A stretch of DNA of 64,000 nucleotides, from contig CM072511.1 of the NCBI GenBank assembly GCA_036898135.1, positions 77,232,754 to 77,296,753 on the forward strand. Direction: 5' to 3'. Below the pieces are notes generated by a model. The model had not been told where the DNA came from. It made no database searches and saw nothing but the letters and a program-made list of their open reading frames with translations. Shown here in pieces: positions 29,760 to 41,000 of this stretch (positions within the stretch are counted from its first letter, which is position 1; each line of letters starts with the position of its first letter). The translations under genes and the position numbers were made by a program. This DNA comes from Oncomelania hupensis (lineage: Eukaryota; Mollusca; Gastropoda; Littorinimorpha; Pomatiopsidae).

Positions 29760-32206
29760 AAGACGAAACCGTGGGTCGCACCTGAACTTTTGGATCTGTG
29801 TGATAAACGAAGAGAGATGAAAAAGAAAAAGAGCACCTCAAAGGGAGCTGATGCGTGTCGAAACATCAACAATGACATCCGAAAAGGCATGCGCACAGCA
29901 AAGGAGAACTGGATAGAAGATCAATAGAAAACAATAGAGAATCGAAAACATGAACATCTGCGGGTTGTCCTTGAAAAAGTGCCGAAGATGGACATAGTCA
30001 TAGTGTAAGGCGGCTGGAATGCCAAGGTCAACATTAGCAGGACACGCACTTTTCCAAGCGCAAATATCGGAAGTGACCACGGTCTCGTGATGATGTCTTT
30101 CCGGCTCCACTTGAAGAGAGTAAATGCAGCAAAGGGCACAAGACTGAAGTTCGACCTGGACAAACTGCAAAACCCGGAGGTGGCCGAAATATTGCAAGCC
30201 ACAATTGGAGGAAAATTTGCACCACTGCTCATTTTGGGAGCTTGTGAAGTAGATGTCAACAACATGACCACCACCTTCATATGAGCTGTGACAGATGCCG
30301 CTACTGAGATTCTTGGCAAGCACCGCTCAAAGAAGAATCCGAGTATCACACCTGAACTTTTGGACCTGTGTGACAAACAAAGAGAGATGAAAAAGAAAAA
30401 GAACACCTCACAGGAAGCTGATGTCTTCCAAAAAATCAACAATGACATCCAAAAAGGCATCAAGGAGAACTGGATAGAAAATGAATGCCAGGAAATAGAG
30501 AGCAGTCTGAACAAGAACTACAACAAGAAGGCCTACTAGACTGTGAAGCGGCTGACAAGTGTTAAACAGCCCAAGGTCTCCACGATCTGGATGGTAGGGC
30601 AATCTCCGAGTCAGGCATATGCCTTAAAGAAGAACAAGAAGTATTGGACAGAGTATTGTTCTGACCTTTTCAACCACACACCAGTCGGAGACCCATCTGT
30701 CCTAGCATGTCCCCAGAACAGAAAAGAAGAAGAAATCTTCTCTATTCTCCGAGAATTTAAGACAGCAGTACAATCGCTGAAGAAGGGGAAGTCAGCGACA
30801 TACCGGCAGAATTGCTTCAAGCAGGAGGAGAAGCGATGATTGACGCCCTCACCATTGTCTGTAACAAGATCATGCAGATTGGGGAGTGTCTTACACCATG
30901 GACTCAGTCGCTTGTCATCACTCTTCCAAATAAGGGTAACCTTCAGGAGTGTCAAAATTAGCGCACAATCAGCCTCATCAGCCATCCCAGAAAAGTCCTC
31001 CTGAAAATAATACTCAACAGGTTGAAACCCCAAGGTGAACAAATCATAGCTGAAAAACAAGTAGGATTCAGGGCAGGGCGAAATACCACTGAACAGATTT
31101 TCAACTCAGAATAATCTGCGAGAGATACCTACTGCACCAACATCTATATCATGTGTTTGTAGACTTCAAGAATGCGTTTGACCGAGTCTGGCATGCAGCT
31201 CAGTGGGCAACTTTGAGAGAGTACAACATCAGCCCTAACATTATTAAAGTCATCAGAAGCCTGTATAACAAGGTTTCCAGTGCAGTCCCCTACAACAGCG
31301 CCATGGGGAACTGGTTCAGAACAACAATCGGTGTGTGTCAAGGATGCGTAGTCTCTCCAACACTCTTCAAGATCTTCCTAGAGCGCATCATGACAGATGC
31401 CCTTGCAGATCACATAGGCAGAGTCAGCATAGGGGTAGGACAATCTCGAACCTCCTTATTGCGGATGCCATTGATGGATTGGCTGGAGAGGAATAAGAAC
31501 TTTAACAGCTGGTATAGAGGCTCGACACCACTTCAGAGCCTTTGTAATGGAAATAAGTGCAGAGATGATCAAAGTGATGATTAACAATACTAATGGAATC
31601 AACACGGACATCAAAGTCCAAGGCCAGTCCCTCAACACAGTGCATAGCTTCAAATATTTAGGAGCAATTGTATCAGACAATGAGTCCCGACAGGAAGTCC
31701 TCTCCAGGATCGCTCAAACAACTGCTGCCCTGACAAGGTTGAAGCCCATTTGGAACGACAGGACTATCAGTCTACACTCCAAGGTAAGGCTGCTGCGCTC
31801 CCTTGTCATCTTCATCTTTATATTCGCTTGGGAAACATGGACTCTCACAGCAGACCTACAACGAAGAATACAAAGCATGGAGGTGAGGTGCTACAGAAGA
31901 CTTCTGGGCATTTCATATACCCAGCACGAAGTCCGACAGACCATCACACAAGCCATTGGACAACACGATGACATGCCCACAGTGGTGAAGAAACGGAAAC
32001 TCCGATGGTATGGCCACGTCACCGGAGCATCAGGTCTTGCAGAAGAAGAGGAAGACAAAAAAAGGTGGGAGGAGAACATTCGAGAATGGACTGGCTTGAC
32101 ACTGAGCAAAGCCATGAGGGTTGCTGAGGACAGAGAAAGATGGAGTACGCTGGTTAAACGTTCATCTGTGGTGCCCCAACGACCTTCGAGTTATAGGGTA
32201 AGATAG
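29760..32206 (+). mobile_element. RTE-type LINE, longest copy in the window, rearranged
   Basis: 29760-29926 is a linker fragment (PELLDLCDKRREMKKKKST). From about 29960 a second piece starts with VVLEKVPKMDIVIV, skips part of the endonuclease, and continues NIGSDHGLVMMSFRLHLKRV, the linker again, RT lead-in (EEIFSILREFKTAVQSLKKG), the RT (MFVDFKNAFDRVWHAAQWAT; TTIGVCQGCVVSPTLFKIFL) and the full C-terminus (RWYGHVTGASGLAEE; SVVPQRPSSYRVR). The linker is therefore present twice. Several stops and a region with ADGIDG-type damage (LRMPLMDWLERN) replace the normal FADD box frame. The tail is short (GGTAAGATAG). Confidence 0.85.
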
Positions 32207-32689
32207 CAGCAATCCACACAGTGGAAGTATAATTATTATGCGAAACACAGTGTGCATAGAAGAAAGCTCTTTTGGTGTATTCAGGAATAACAAAATCGTA
32301 ATTATGAAAACATTTTTTTAGGGAAAGATGTTTACATATTTTACTAATGTGTTTATCCCATTTTAATTCCGAATCAACAGCAAGTATACGATGGTCTGTT
32401 ACTCGTTTGGCACAAGTGTTAACTATTGTACTATTTATTGTTATTTGATGTTTTTATCTTGTTGTAATTATCATGCACTGTTCCTTTTTAAAAAAATTTA
32501 AATAAGGATAAAGGACCATTTGATTAGTTAGACACCAGTTTATTACATCATTTCAACTATTTCGTAAATATAAGAGTGTATGGACGTAATGCCTTTCCCA
32601 GAACAATGTAATGTAATGTCATCTGGAAATAAATGACATATTACATTGACTCACATGCATCGCAATCAGACCTTGCCTTAAACTATGTA
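32207..32689. other. Unassigned intron sequence
   Basis: AT-rich. AATGTAATGTAATGTC near 32607-32622 resembles the TATA-repeat tail. No other feature. Confidence 0.45.
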
Positions 32690-33640
32690 CTCACCCCAAA
32701 CTCCTCCTCCCTCACTCCCCAAAAAATGTTTACAGATTTTTGCAAATCTGTGCGAATCCTAAAAAGTCCAAAAATGACATTTGTCCGCCGTCCGACATCT
32801 TTCTGTGCAAAACGTGCCTGTGGATTAATATCTCATAATCTATTTTAACTATCACAACCAAACTTGGTAAGATAGTGTATACCGTTAAGACCTCATAAAT
32901 GATTAGTGAATGAATGATTTCACTTCAAGGTCAATGTCAAAGAGTCAACAAATGACAATTTTACACAAAATTTCACTTTTTTCTAGGTTATTAATATTGA
33001 ACATGATTTTTTGAGGCATGATAAATATCAATGAAACACACATTCTTTACAAATTTGGTTAACCTTACTCCAAGGTCAAGGTCACTTGCGCTTTCCAAAA
33101 TCGGTTAGTATAGGTATTTGAAGTGACCTTGACCCTAAACTACTAGAGATGTAAAGTCCAAACTTGTTGTTTATAAAGATAATAGATTGATCTTTCATAT
33201 TTGTTCCATTTTTGCAGTGGTCTTGAAGGTCAAGGTCATTTTAGACTTTGCAAAAAATTTAAAAAGAATATATCAGCGTACAGTGGAATGGCTGTTAATT
33301 TAACCAATAGTATGCAACCACCTTGGGTTATTTGATCAGACATTCATGAGGGGTCCCGTGAGGGTTAAGATCATCACAAGGTCAAGATCAATGAAGGTCA
33401 AAGTCATCCCAATGTCACCATTTTTTCGACATAATACAACTTGTGTTGTACTTTATTTCATAGTACATGAGTGTATTTGGAGCCGGAGTTCAAGTTCAGC
33501 TCGAGGTCAAGAGCATAGAAAGATTAAAGTCGGTATTAGTTTCCATTTTAATATCACCGTTTTATGTTGTTTTTTCTGGGCATTAATTTTCGTGTTAAAT
33601 ATTGCAAGTTCCATATAGAGTACGTGAGTCATTTGGGCTT
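32690..33640 (+). repeat. AAGGTCA-rich dispersed repeat, copy C
   Basis: Same order as copy A: GATTTTTGCAAATCTGTGCG, CACTTCAAGGTCAATGTCA, ACTCCAAGGTCAAGGTCACT, GAAGGTCAAGGTCATT, AAGGTCAAGATCAATGAAGG. No ORF. It lies about 200 bases upstream of the GH18 catalytic exon. Confidence 0.8.
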
Positions 33641-33654
33641 TGGCGTTCTAGTTA

Positions 33655-33722
33655 GCTGGTTAAAAGATCATCTGTGATGCCCCAACGACTTTCGAGTTAC
33701 GGGATATGATAGGATTGGATAG
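33655..33722 (+). mobile_element. 68-bp RTE tail insertion with 10-bp TSD
   Basis: Only the last 68 bases of the RTE 3' end (CTGGTTAAAAGATCATCTGT ... GGATATGATAGGATTGGATA). GTTCTAGTTA flanks it at 33645-33654 and 33723-33732. An extreme case of 5' truncation. Confidence 0.88.
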
Positions 33723-33854
33723 GTTCTAGTTAAATTATTGGAACAGGTTAGAACTATTTTCTATGTTTTAATTTTAGGATGATCTGTTAACGGTTTTATG
33801 CGTAATCAATGATTTATGATGGATTATATAAAGCATTGTATCAATATGTTTTAG

Positions 33855-34107
33855 GTACACGCAGTTCAACAACATAAAACTGGATTATCCTGGCATAAAG
33901 ACCTTATTGTCTGTTGGAGGATGGGACTTTGGTAGTAAAAAGTTCTCAGAAATGGTTGCCACAAGGGAGAGCCGTGTAGCGTTTGCCCATGATGCTGTGG
34001 ATTTTTTGAGAACCAGAACTTTTGATGGATTGGATATTTTTTGGATATACCCAGGAAGCCTGGGCAATCCCCCTGAAGACAAAGCAAGGTTCACTGAATT
34101 GGTCAAA
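33855..34107 (+). CDS. GH18 exon carrying a degenerate catalytic motif
   Basis: Bounded by TTTTAG and GTAAGT (34108). Encodes YPGIKTLLSVGGWDFGS, a conserved barrel strand (SxGG), and FDGLDIFWIYPGS. Active GH18 enzymes have DxxDxDxE here (DGLDIDWE). In this exon the third Asp is Phe and the catalytic Glu, the proton donor, is Ile. The frame and splice sites are intact, so I predict a chitinase-like lectin rather than an enzyme. The exon keeps the family's PPEDKxRFTxLV end and finishes on a whole codon (phase 0), matching the next exon. Confidence 0.88.
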
Positions 34108-35285
34108 GTAAGTTTTGATCTACAATTGCCTAGGGAAACACCAGAACACCGCCCTATCCTCTTTTTCAAATCCAATAATATAAAAATGTATTTAATAAAT
34201 GAATAAACAAATAAATAAATAACCAAATAAATAATATTATTCTTGCCAGACCTGGTACGGAAAAACTGCCAGAGCCAAATATAATGGGGAGTTGGGGGCT
34301 AACTCGTGAGGAAGTTTATCAGACTTTGCACAGCCTCTCTCGAGAGATCTGGACCAAGGGAAATTATTTCATCAACGCCTGGATTACTCTATCAACCAAG
34401 AGAAGGAGTTTTGCCATTACATTGGAAATCCAGAAATTCGAACTAAATATTCAGGGAGTGAATTTCGCGTTACAGACTAACCCTTTTTATGAACTCGGAA
34501 AAGAGTGTTAACATTACATGGGTAATATATTTGTATAACGAAAATTTGACATGCACATTGAATATATGGAAGGATCATATAATGTCTTTGCGGACTTTCT
34601 AGACAGAATGTGTGGTTATGGGAAAACCGACAATGCCCAGACAGATTAAATCAAACCTGTGTGTACTTCCAATTTAGAGATTATTATCCAATGTAACTAA
34701 TATGACTGGTTCAATTAATCACACAAAATATTCGAGCCAAATTAGAATTTGTCTTTCTTGCTTGAATGTGTCTCTACCTGAACGACCGAGTTGGCTCTGT
34801 GGTGCACGCAACGGCAAAACAATAATTGAAGCATTGAATGTTAAGCGATAACTTTGCCGCCTGTACCAGCAGTGGTTCGAAGCGCGTTGACGACCTGGGG
34901 TGCTGAAACAAAAAACAACACGAGCATGAGGCACAGGCAGTGCGCCCCTACTCTTTCGGATGAGAGTGTAAACCGATGTCTCGACTGTGCACGCATGCTT
35001 TCCATCGCATGGACTTTAAAGACGCTCATGTCCTGGACTGGTGTGGCAGCCACACAAATACACCCAACATGCACTTAGTTCCTTCTTCTTCATCCACGAT
35101 CACCCAGAATTGAGATCAGTAATCTGAGCGCCAGGGGACGCGCCAAAAGGCTGCAAGTGGGCGCCTGTGGAATATGAATTAGATCCTGTATTCGACTGCG
35201 CCTTGAGCAGCTATTGAGCTGGGAAAGCGCTATATAAGAACGATTCAATTAAGTTAATTAATTGTGAGTTTATTATCGATATCAG
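34108..35285. other. GH18 intron sequence
   Basis: No further exon seen. 35195-35260 holds the SINE-tail signature GGGAAAGCGCTATATAAG. A 75-codon frame at 34284-34511 has no family resemblance. The intron ends in GATATCAG. Confidence 0.5.
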
Positions 35286-35410
35286 CTGCTGTTTGAAACC
35301 TTCGAAGGAGAAGCCAAATTGAGCGGCATGCCTCGTCTGATGTTGACGGCGGCCGTGGCTGCAAAAAAAGCGAACATCGACGCCGGCTACGATGTACACG
35401 TGATTCATAA
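35286..35410 (+). CDS. GH18 exon, mid barrel
   Basis: Follows a CAG acceptor and ends at AA|GTAAGA. Encodes LLFETFEGEAKLSGMPRLML then TAAVAAKKANIDAGYDV, the GH18 strand with the PRLMLTAAV block. Starts in phase 0, as required by the previous exon. Later exons (the MxYD strand and the final barrel part) should follow, but I find none between 35411 and the right edge. They may lie beyond the retrotransposons, outside the window, or have been lost. Confidence 0.87.
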
Positions 35411-35884
35411 GTAAGATTTCTGTGAATGTCAGGGTGGCATGAATGATGTGTGAAGGCGACGTAGTGAAGGTAGTCCAGCCCCTTAGTTAGGGAAACGCCT
35501 TTGGTAGGATCTGTTTGTTAAAGTTGAATAAATTCAGCCAAGATCATAGTACGTTGAAGTGTGATCGTTGCACTTCATGATCTTTGAACACTCGGCTAAT
35601 ATCATGTCAATTTTGATAGTAAATGCTTTCAATTTCTGCAAAAAAATTAAAACTATAAAATTTTGTTCAAATCTAAAATCTACAAATCCTGATATTTCTT
35701 CAGTCCCAATAGTCTTCTTCTTCTTCAAAACCCTCCATAGTAGAAGAGAACTTTACCATATATCTAATTTTTCTGATGATAGTTGTAGTTAGGTCCTCCG
35801 GTCTAATTTCTGCTTAGAAATGACCAAAAAGATTTTCAGTGACCAGGATTGGTCTATCCAAGTCATCTTTTCGGATCAAACCTT
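35411..35884. other. GH18 intron sequence
   Basis: AT-rich with no identified element up to the target duplication of the TIR element at 35885. Confidence 0.45.
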
Positions 35885-35890
35885 ACAGAG

Positions 35891-36412
35891 CAGGGATGTC
35901 GTTTGGGTCGGATCTTCGGCTTTTAGCCGAAATTTTTATAAAAAAGCCGATAAACTGTCCGTCATGTCGGCTCGCCGAACCGAAGTTTTCACGGGTGAAT
36001 CGGCTCGGTTTTGTCCATTTTTGCGATATTCCTGTGCTGTACACTTGCTGTTTAGGTGAGGATTCGATAATTACAAAGGTTAAACCCAGAAACTCTGACA
36101 GTATTGTGGTCTGTCAAGGGATAGTCTAAACTTTTTATTGTTTTTGTGTGTCTAAAATTTAAGAAAATGCAATTTCTTTTCAATGTTCTTATTCTACTCT
36201 TAAAATCATGTTTTATTACAAAGATATGCATTAACAGAATACCTTTAATATATGGAGGTGGAGGGTTCACGTTAACGTAGTGAATCTAGTAAAAACAACA
36301 ACAACATGTGAGACTGCTTTGGAAGAGAGAGCCGAAACTTTCTGTAAAAAGCCGAAAGTTTCACGGCTGTTTCGGCCAAATCGCCGAAGAAAAAATTTCC
36401 TAGCAACATCCC
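35891..36412. mobile_element. Small hAT-like TIR element, its right end split off by the Gypsy insertion
   Basis: Left end CAGGGATGTCGTTTGG; the right end is GCAACATCCC here, with its last bases TG at 44466-44467 on the far side of the Gypsy element. Reverse-complemented, the right end reads CAGGGATGTTG, so the termini match. ACAGAG lies on both sides (35885-35890 and 44468-44473). The total is about 524 bp, without ORF. The interior has many short GCCGAAA/TTTCGGC inverted motifs. The CAGGG terminus suggests the hAT superfamily, though hAT usually makes 8-bp duplications. Confidence 0.75.
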
Positions 36413-37924
36413 TGTCACGTGGGGTTTATGGGCTCTGCACAATGGAATTATGGACCCTCACGTTTATTCGGTGGGAACTGCTAGTAGGTCACCCTATGAA
36501 TTACTTTAATAAATTTATTTGTTTAGCTCGTTCTGTGTTAAGGTTGGGGTACAGAAATAGATAGAAAAATGGTAAAAGATTACTGTCACACTAGCTTTCA
36601 CACGGCTATGAATCATATGTAGTCCAGCCACTTGATAACAGTTAAAATCACACATTTATTTCTTCTACTCTATACAAGATTCTCTACGTACTAATCTAAC
36701 TTAAAAAGTCTCTTTCCTGCTAATAGTTCGATCGCTGATAGTCTAGGCAGCTGTTATATCTTCCTCGGGCACTTTGCTATAATATTTCATGTAGATTTGG
36801 ACTACTGTGGTCCGTTTTACAGTTTCTCAAGAGTTGGACTACTGTGGTCCTGTTATGATCAGTTTAAGTGCACCTTCGCCTTATGCACTTAACTCTCTGA
36901 TGGTGCGGTCGAAGTCCTTCTGTGAGGTAGCTTCTGGTACACCTTTGTCGTTGTGTTGTTGGGTTCCCTTGCCACGCTGTGGGGTCTGACAGGGTGTTTC
37001 TTCGGGTAGCTCCTTCCGTCTTGTGCGGTAGAGTCTCCTCGACCAACTAGTCGTTTCTGTGGAGTGGGGTGCACAGGATAGCTCGGGATAGCTCGCCTGC
37101 TCGTCTGTAATATAAGAGACGAAATTCTGCACAACCCTGAATAATCGGTTTGTGCAGAGCGTCTCACTGAAAGCCAAGTAGCCCTCAGTGATAGCTCCAC
37201 ATCTCTATACATAAGCGACGAACATTCTGCTACTTCCGGGTTCCACTGGAATCTCACTCTAAATTCCTATACATACATAAATATCAATCGTGTCTAACTA
37301 TACACATACAGAATTAATAATATTATAAACATTCAGTGGTACAGCCACTGGTCTGCAAACATACATATAAGTTAAACAACAGTGGTTCCGTACGGGATAC
37401 AACATGGCGGCGCAACCGGTCGTGTTTCACCACGTGCTCGGCTCTTCCACGTGGTACGGCAAATTCGGAGTAATAATTCACATTTATGCATAGCAAATTC
37501 TTCAAACATAATTTCAACAATAATACAAATATATCACGATGAAACAGAAGGGTGTTCATTTACCTGTTTGACAAGTTCAGGCCCGTGATGACTTGAGAGA
37601 ATTCTAAGATTCTAAGTCCTGCTTCCTGGTCTATGAGTGTAGAGATTTCTCTAGCTGTGGAGATGTTGACTCTACCTCGTCTCACACACGACTGATTCAA
37701 ACTGTGTTAGGATTTGACACAGTCAAAACTGCTCTACCCACTGAGCCTGCTCTGATTGGTTAAAACGGTCCGATTCAAAGCTCAAGTGCTTACTCACTGC
37801 GCTAGCGTGGGTCGGCAGTGTAATTTAATTGCTGCTGTGTAATAGTCTAACTTCTCTACTGTTACAAAGACTACACATGGCTAAATAGTCAACAAGCAGA
37901 GTTAAAACTAGCCAATTCGTGACA
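36413..37924 (-). repeat. 3' LTR of the intact Gypsy element
   Basis: 1,512 bp. I found one difference from the other LTR, T at 36957 against A at 43493. It contains the palindrome-like termini and no long ORF of its own. Confidence 0.95.
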
Positions 37925-37936
37925 GGCTCCCTCAAC
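37925..37936 (-). promoter_or_regulatory. Candidate polypurine tract
   Basis: On the minus strand GTTGAGGGAGCC directly precedes the 3' LTR. It is in the right place for plus-strand DNA priming, although it is short and not pure purine. Confidence 0.5.
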
Positions 37937-38091
37937 TGAAAAAAGGCGATGACTACTGGATTCGACCTTTTTCTACTACAGAGCCTAGTTTAACACTGCA
38001 CTATCCTAGGGTCCTATTTACACACTAGTTAAGTTGCTCTACCTGAGCTGCAATGCTGTGCCAGGTAGCTATGGACACTAGTGACAGGGTA

Positions 38092-41000
38092 TTACTGGGC
38101 GGGGACGAATTCTGGTGCTGTGGCCCTTAGTTGTGTTGGGTGGGCGACAGCTGCTGTGTCCTCCACGAGATGGCGACTGAGGTAGTCGGCTCCGTGGTTC
38201 TCTTTGCCGGGGATGTACTCGATTTGGAATGAGTATGCCTGAAGGGTGAGTGCCCATCTCATCAGGCGAGAGTTCAAAGACTTGGAGGCTGCCAGGAACG
38301 ATAGTGGTTGGTGGTCCACCTGAACTGTGAAGTGGGTCCCATACAGGTAGAGTTGAAATTTCTGTATGGCCCAGACTAGTCCAAGACATTCTTTCTCCGA
38401 CGTGGCGTAGTGGGTCTCGGCGGGTCTCAATTTTCTGCTGGCGTAGGCGACAGGGAATAGCGTCTCTGCATTCTTGGGGTCGCGCTGTAGCAGTACTGCT
38501 CCGAGGCCTAAGTCGCTTGCGTCGGTGCGTAGAACGAATGGCTGAGTCAAATCGGGTAGGTGGAGTACTGGCGCCGATGTCATTCTGTCCTTGAGTGTTT
38601 GGAATGCTGTCTCACATTCCGCTGTCCAAACTACTTTGTCCGGGGCGCTTTTCCGGGTTCCATTTGTCAGTGGTACGGCGATGCTGTTGTAGTTGGGGAT
38701 GAACTTCTGGTAGAAGCCGCAGAGTCCTAGAAATGACTGCACTTCCTTCTTTGTCTTGGGCCTAGGAGCGTCGAGTAGGCGTTTCACTGTCTTTTCTACC
38801 GGTCGCAGGCTTCCTTGACTGATGGTGTGTCCCAGAAATTCTAGTTCTGTGAATCCAATCTGACATTTGGTGGGTCTTGCCGTCAATCCCGTGTCTCTGA
38901 GGCGGGCGAGTAGTTGCTGTAGGAGCGTGACATGTTCCTCCCACGTAGGTGTGGCGATGAGGATGTCGTCCATAAACGAATGTAGGTGCTCGCTGCTCAG
39001 GGGTGCCAGGAGTTTCCGCATCATGGCGCTGAAGATGCTGGGTGCGTTGTGGAGTCCGAATGGAAGTACATTGAACTCGCAGTGTCCTTCCATAGTGCTA
39101 AACGCTAGGTACTTTCGGACTTGCGGTTGCACTGGTATCTGGTAGTATCCTTTGCTGAGGTCGATGCGTGAGAAGTACTTTGCTCGCTGTAGCTTGGCAA
39201 ATAGGTCTGTCTGGTCCGGGAGTGGCTCTGGCTGGAACTGCGTTACGGCATTCAGGAGTCTGAAGTCGATGCACAGTCGGTGCTCTCCGTTGGGTTTTCG
39301 CAACAATACCGTGCCTGCGCTGTAGGGTGAGGTAGACTCTGAGATGATTCCGGCTGCCAGTAAGGTGTCTATCTCTTCCTTGATGGCTCGCTGCTGAGAC
39401 AGTGGCATCGGGTAGAGCTTCTGGCGGACGGGTGTTGGGTCGGTCACCGTTAAGGTTACTTCGACGAGGTCTGTCCTCCCTGGTCGGTCTGTGAGCACAG
39501 TCTGATGTTGTCGAATGACCTGTAGTACTTGCTGTTGCTGTTTAGCGGCTAGGTCTCCGTTGAGTATCACGTCTTTGTAGGTTTCTTTGGAGTGCAGGGG
39601 ATACTCTACTGCATTGGTCTCCATGCTTTCTCCTTCTTCCGCGATGGCGATGGCTAACAAGTTGTGAGTGCTGGGAGTCGCTGGTCGGTCCGTGTATTTC
39701 TTGAGGAGATTGATGTGGTGGTATCGGGCTCTCCCGTTCACCTCTACTTGGTAGACTGTCTTGGATTTCTTGGCAGTCACCCGGTACGGTCCTCTCCAAG
39801 CGATGTCCAGCTTGTTGGTTCCGCTTGGAAGTAAGAGTAGCACTTGATCGCCGACTTGCAGTTCTCGGTCCTTCGCGTGGCGGTTGTAGTACTTCGCCTG
39901 ACGGGCTCTTGCCTTCTTCAGTGCTTCACCAGCTTTCTTCCACGTTGCTTTGAGGGTTTCCTGCAGGTCTGCGACGTACTTGGTGGCACCTCTTGGTGTG
40001 TCGTCTATCTTGGCTTCCGTCCAACTTCTGCGTAGGGCTTCTAGCGGTCCTGCTAGAGGTCTGCCGAATAGCAATGTTGACGGGGTGTAGCCTGTGGCTG
40101 CATGGGGCGTTTCTCTGTATGCGAACAGTGCCGCATTCACGTAGGTGTCCCACGCTTCTGGATTGTCGTCGGCGACTTTCCTGAGGATGGTGAGAAGGGT
40201 TCCATTCAGTCTTTCTACTTGTCCGTTGCTGGCGGGGTGGTATGGTGGTGTGCGAATGTGATGAACTTGTATCAACTCGAACACGTCTTGCATCAGGCGG
40301 CCGGTGAACTGAGATCCGTTGTCCGTTCTAATGCTGTCCGGGAATCCGACTCTGGTAAAGATGGCGATGAGTGCATCTGCAATCTTCTTGGTGTCGATCG
40401 CTGGCAACGGGACTGCTTCGCACCACATCGTACACGCGTCGACGAGTGTGAGTAGAAATCTGTTCCGCTTCTTGGTCATGGGCAGTGGTCCTACTATGTC
40501 TACTGAGACTTGCTGGAATGGCACGCCGACTACTACCGATGGTCCTAAGGTAACTGGTACGGTGTGATGTCGCGGGGAATATCGTTGACATTGGTGGCAA
40601 GATTTCACGTAGCGCTTGACATCCTCCGTGATTCCTGGCCAATAGTAGTGTGCGCTGATTCTCTGCACTGTGGCTCCAATTCCCATGTGTCCGCTGAGTG
40701 GCATGCTGTGGCCTAATTCTAGTACTTGGGCTCGAAGGGTGGCTGGTAGTACTAGTTGGGTGTGATCTCCATCTCCTTGTCGATGTAGAACTCCCTCTTC
40801 CATGTAGAAGTCTCCCTTGTGCGGGGGTGTGTGCGCCTTGGGTAGCTTCTGGAAGCACTTCGCTATCGAGGTGTCTTCTTTCTGTGCTGTTTTGATCTCT
40901 TCGAGTCCTGGATTCGGAGCGAACTCGGGCTGGGGTGGTTGGGTTTTAGCTTGGGCCCTGGTTTGCACTGCAGCTATCTCTACAGTTTTAGGGGGCGTGC

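Noticed and set aside
34284..34511. Candidate additional GH18 exon.
   Set aside because: No GH18 blocks, and the exon at 34107 already joins in phase to the one at 35286.
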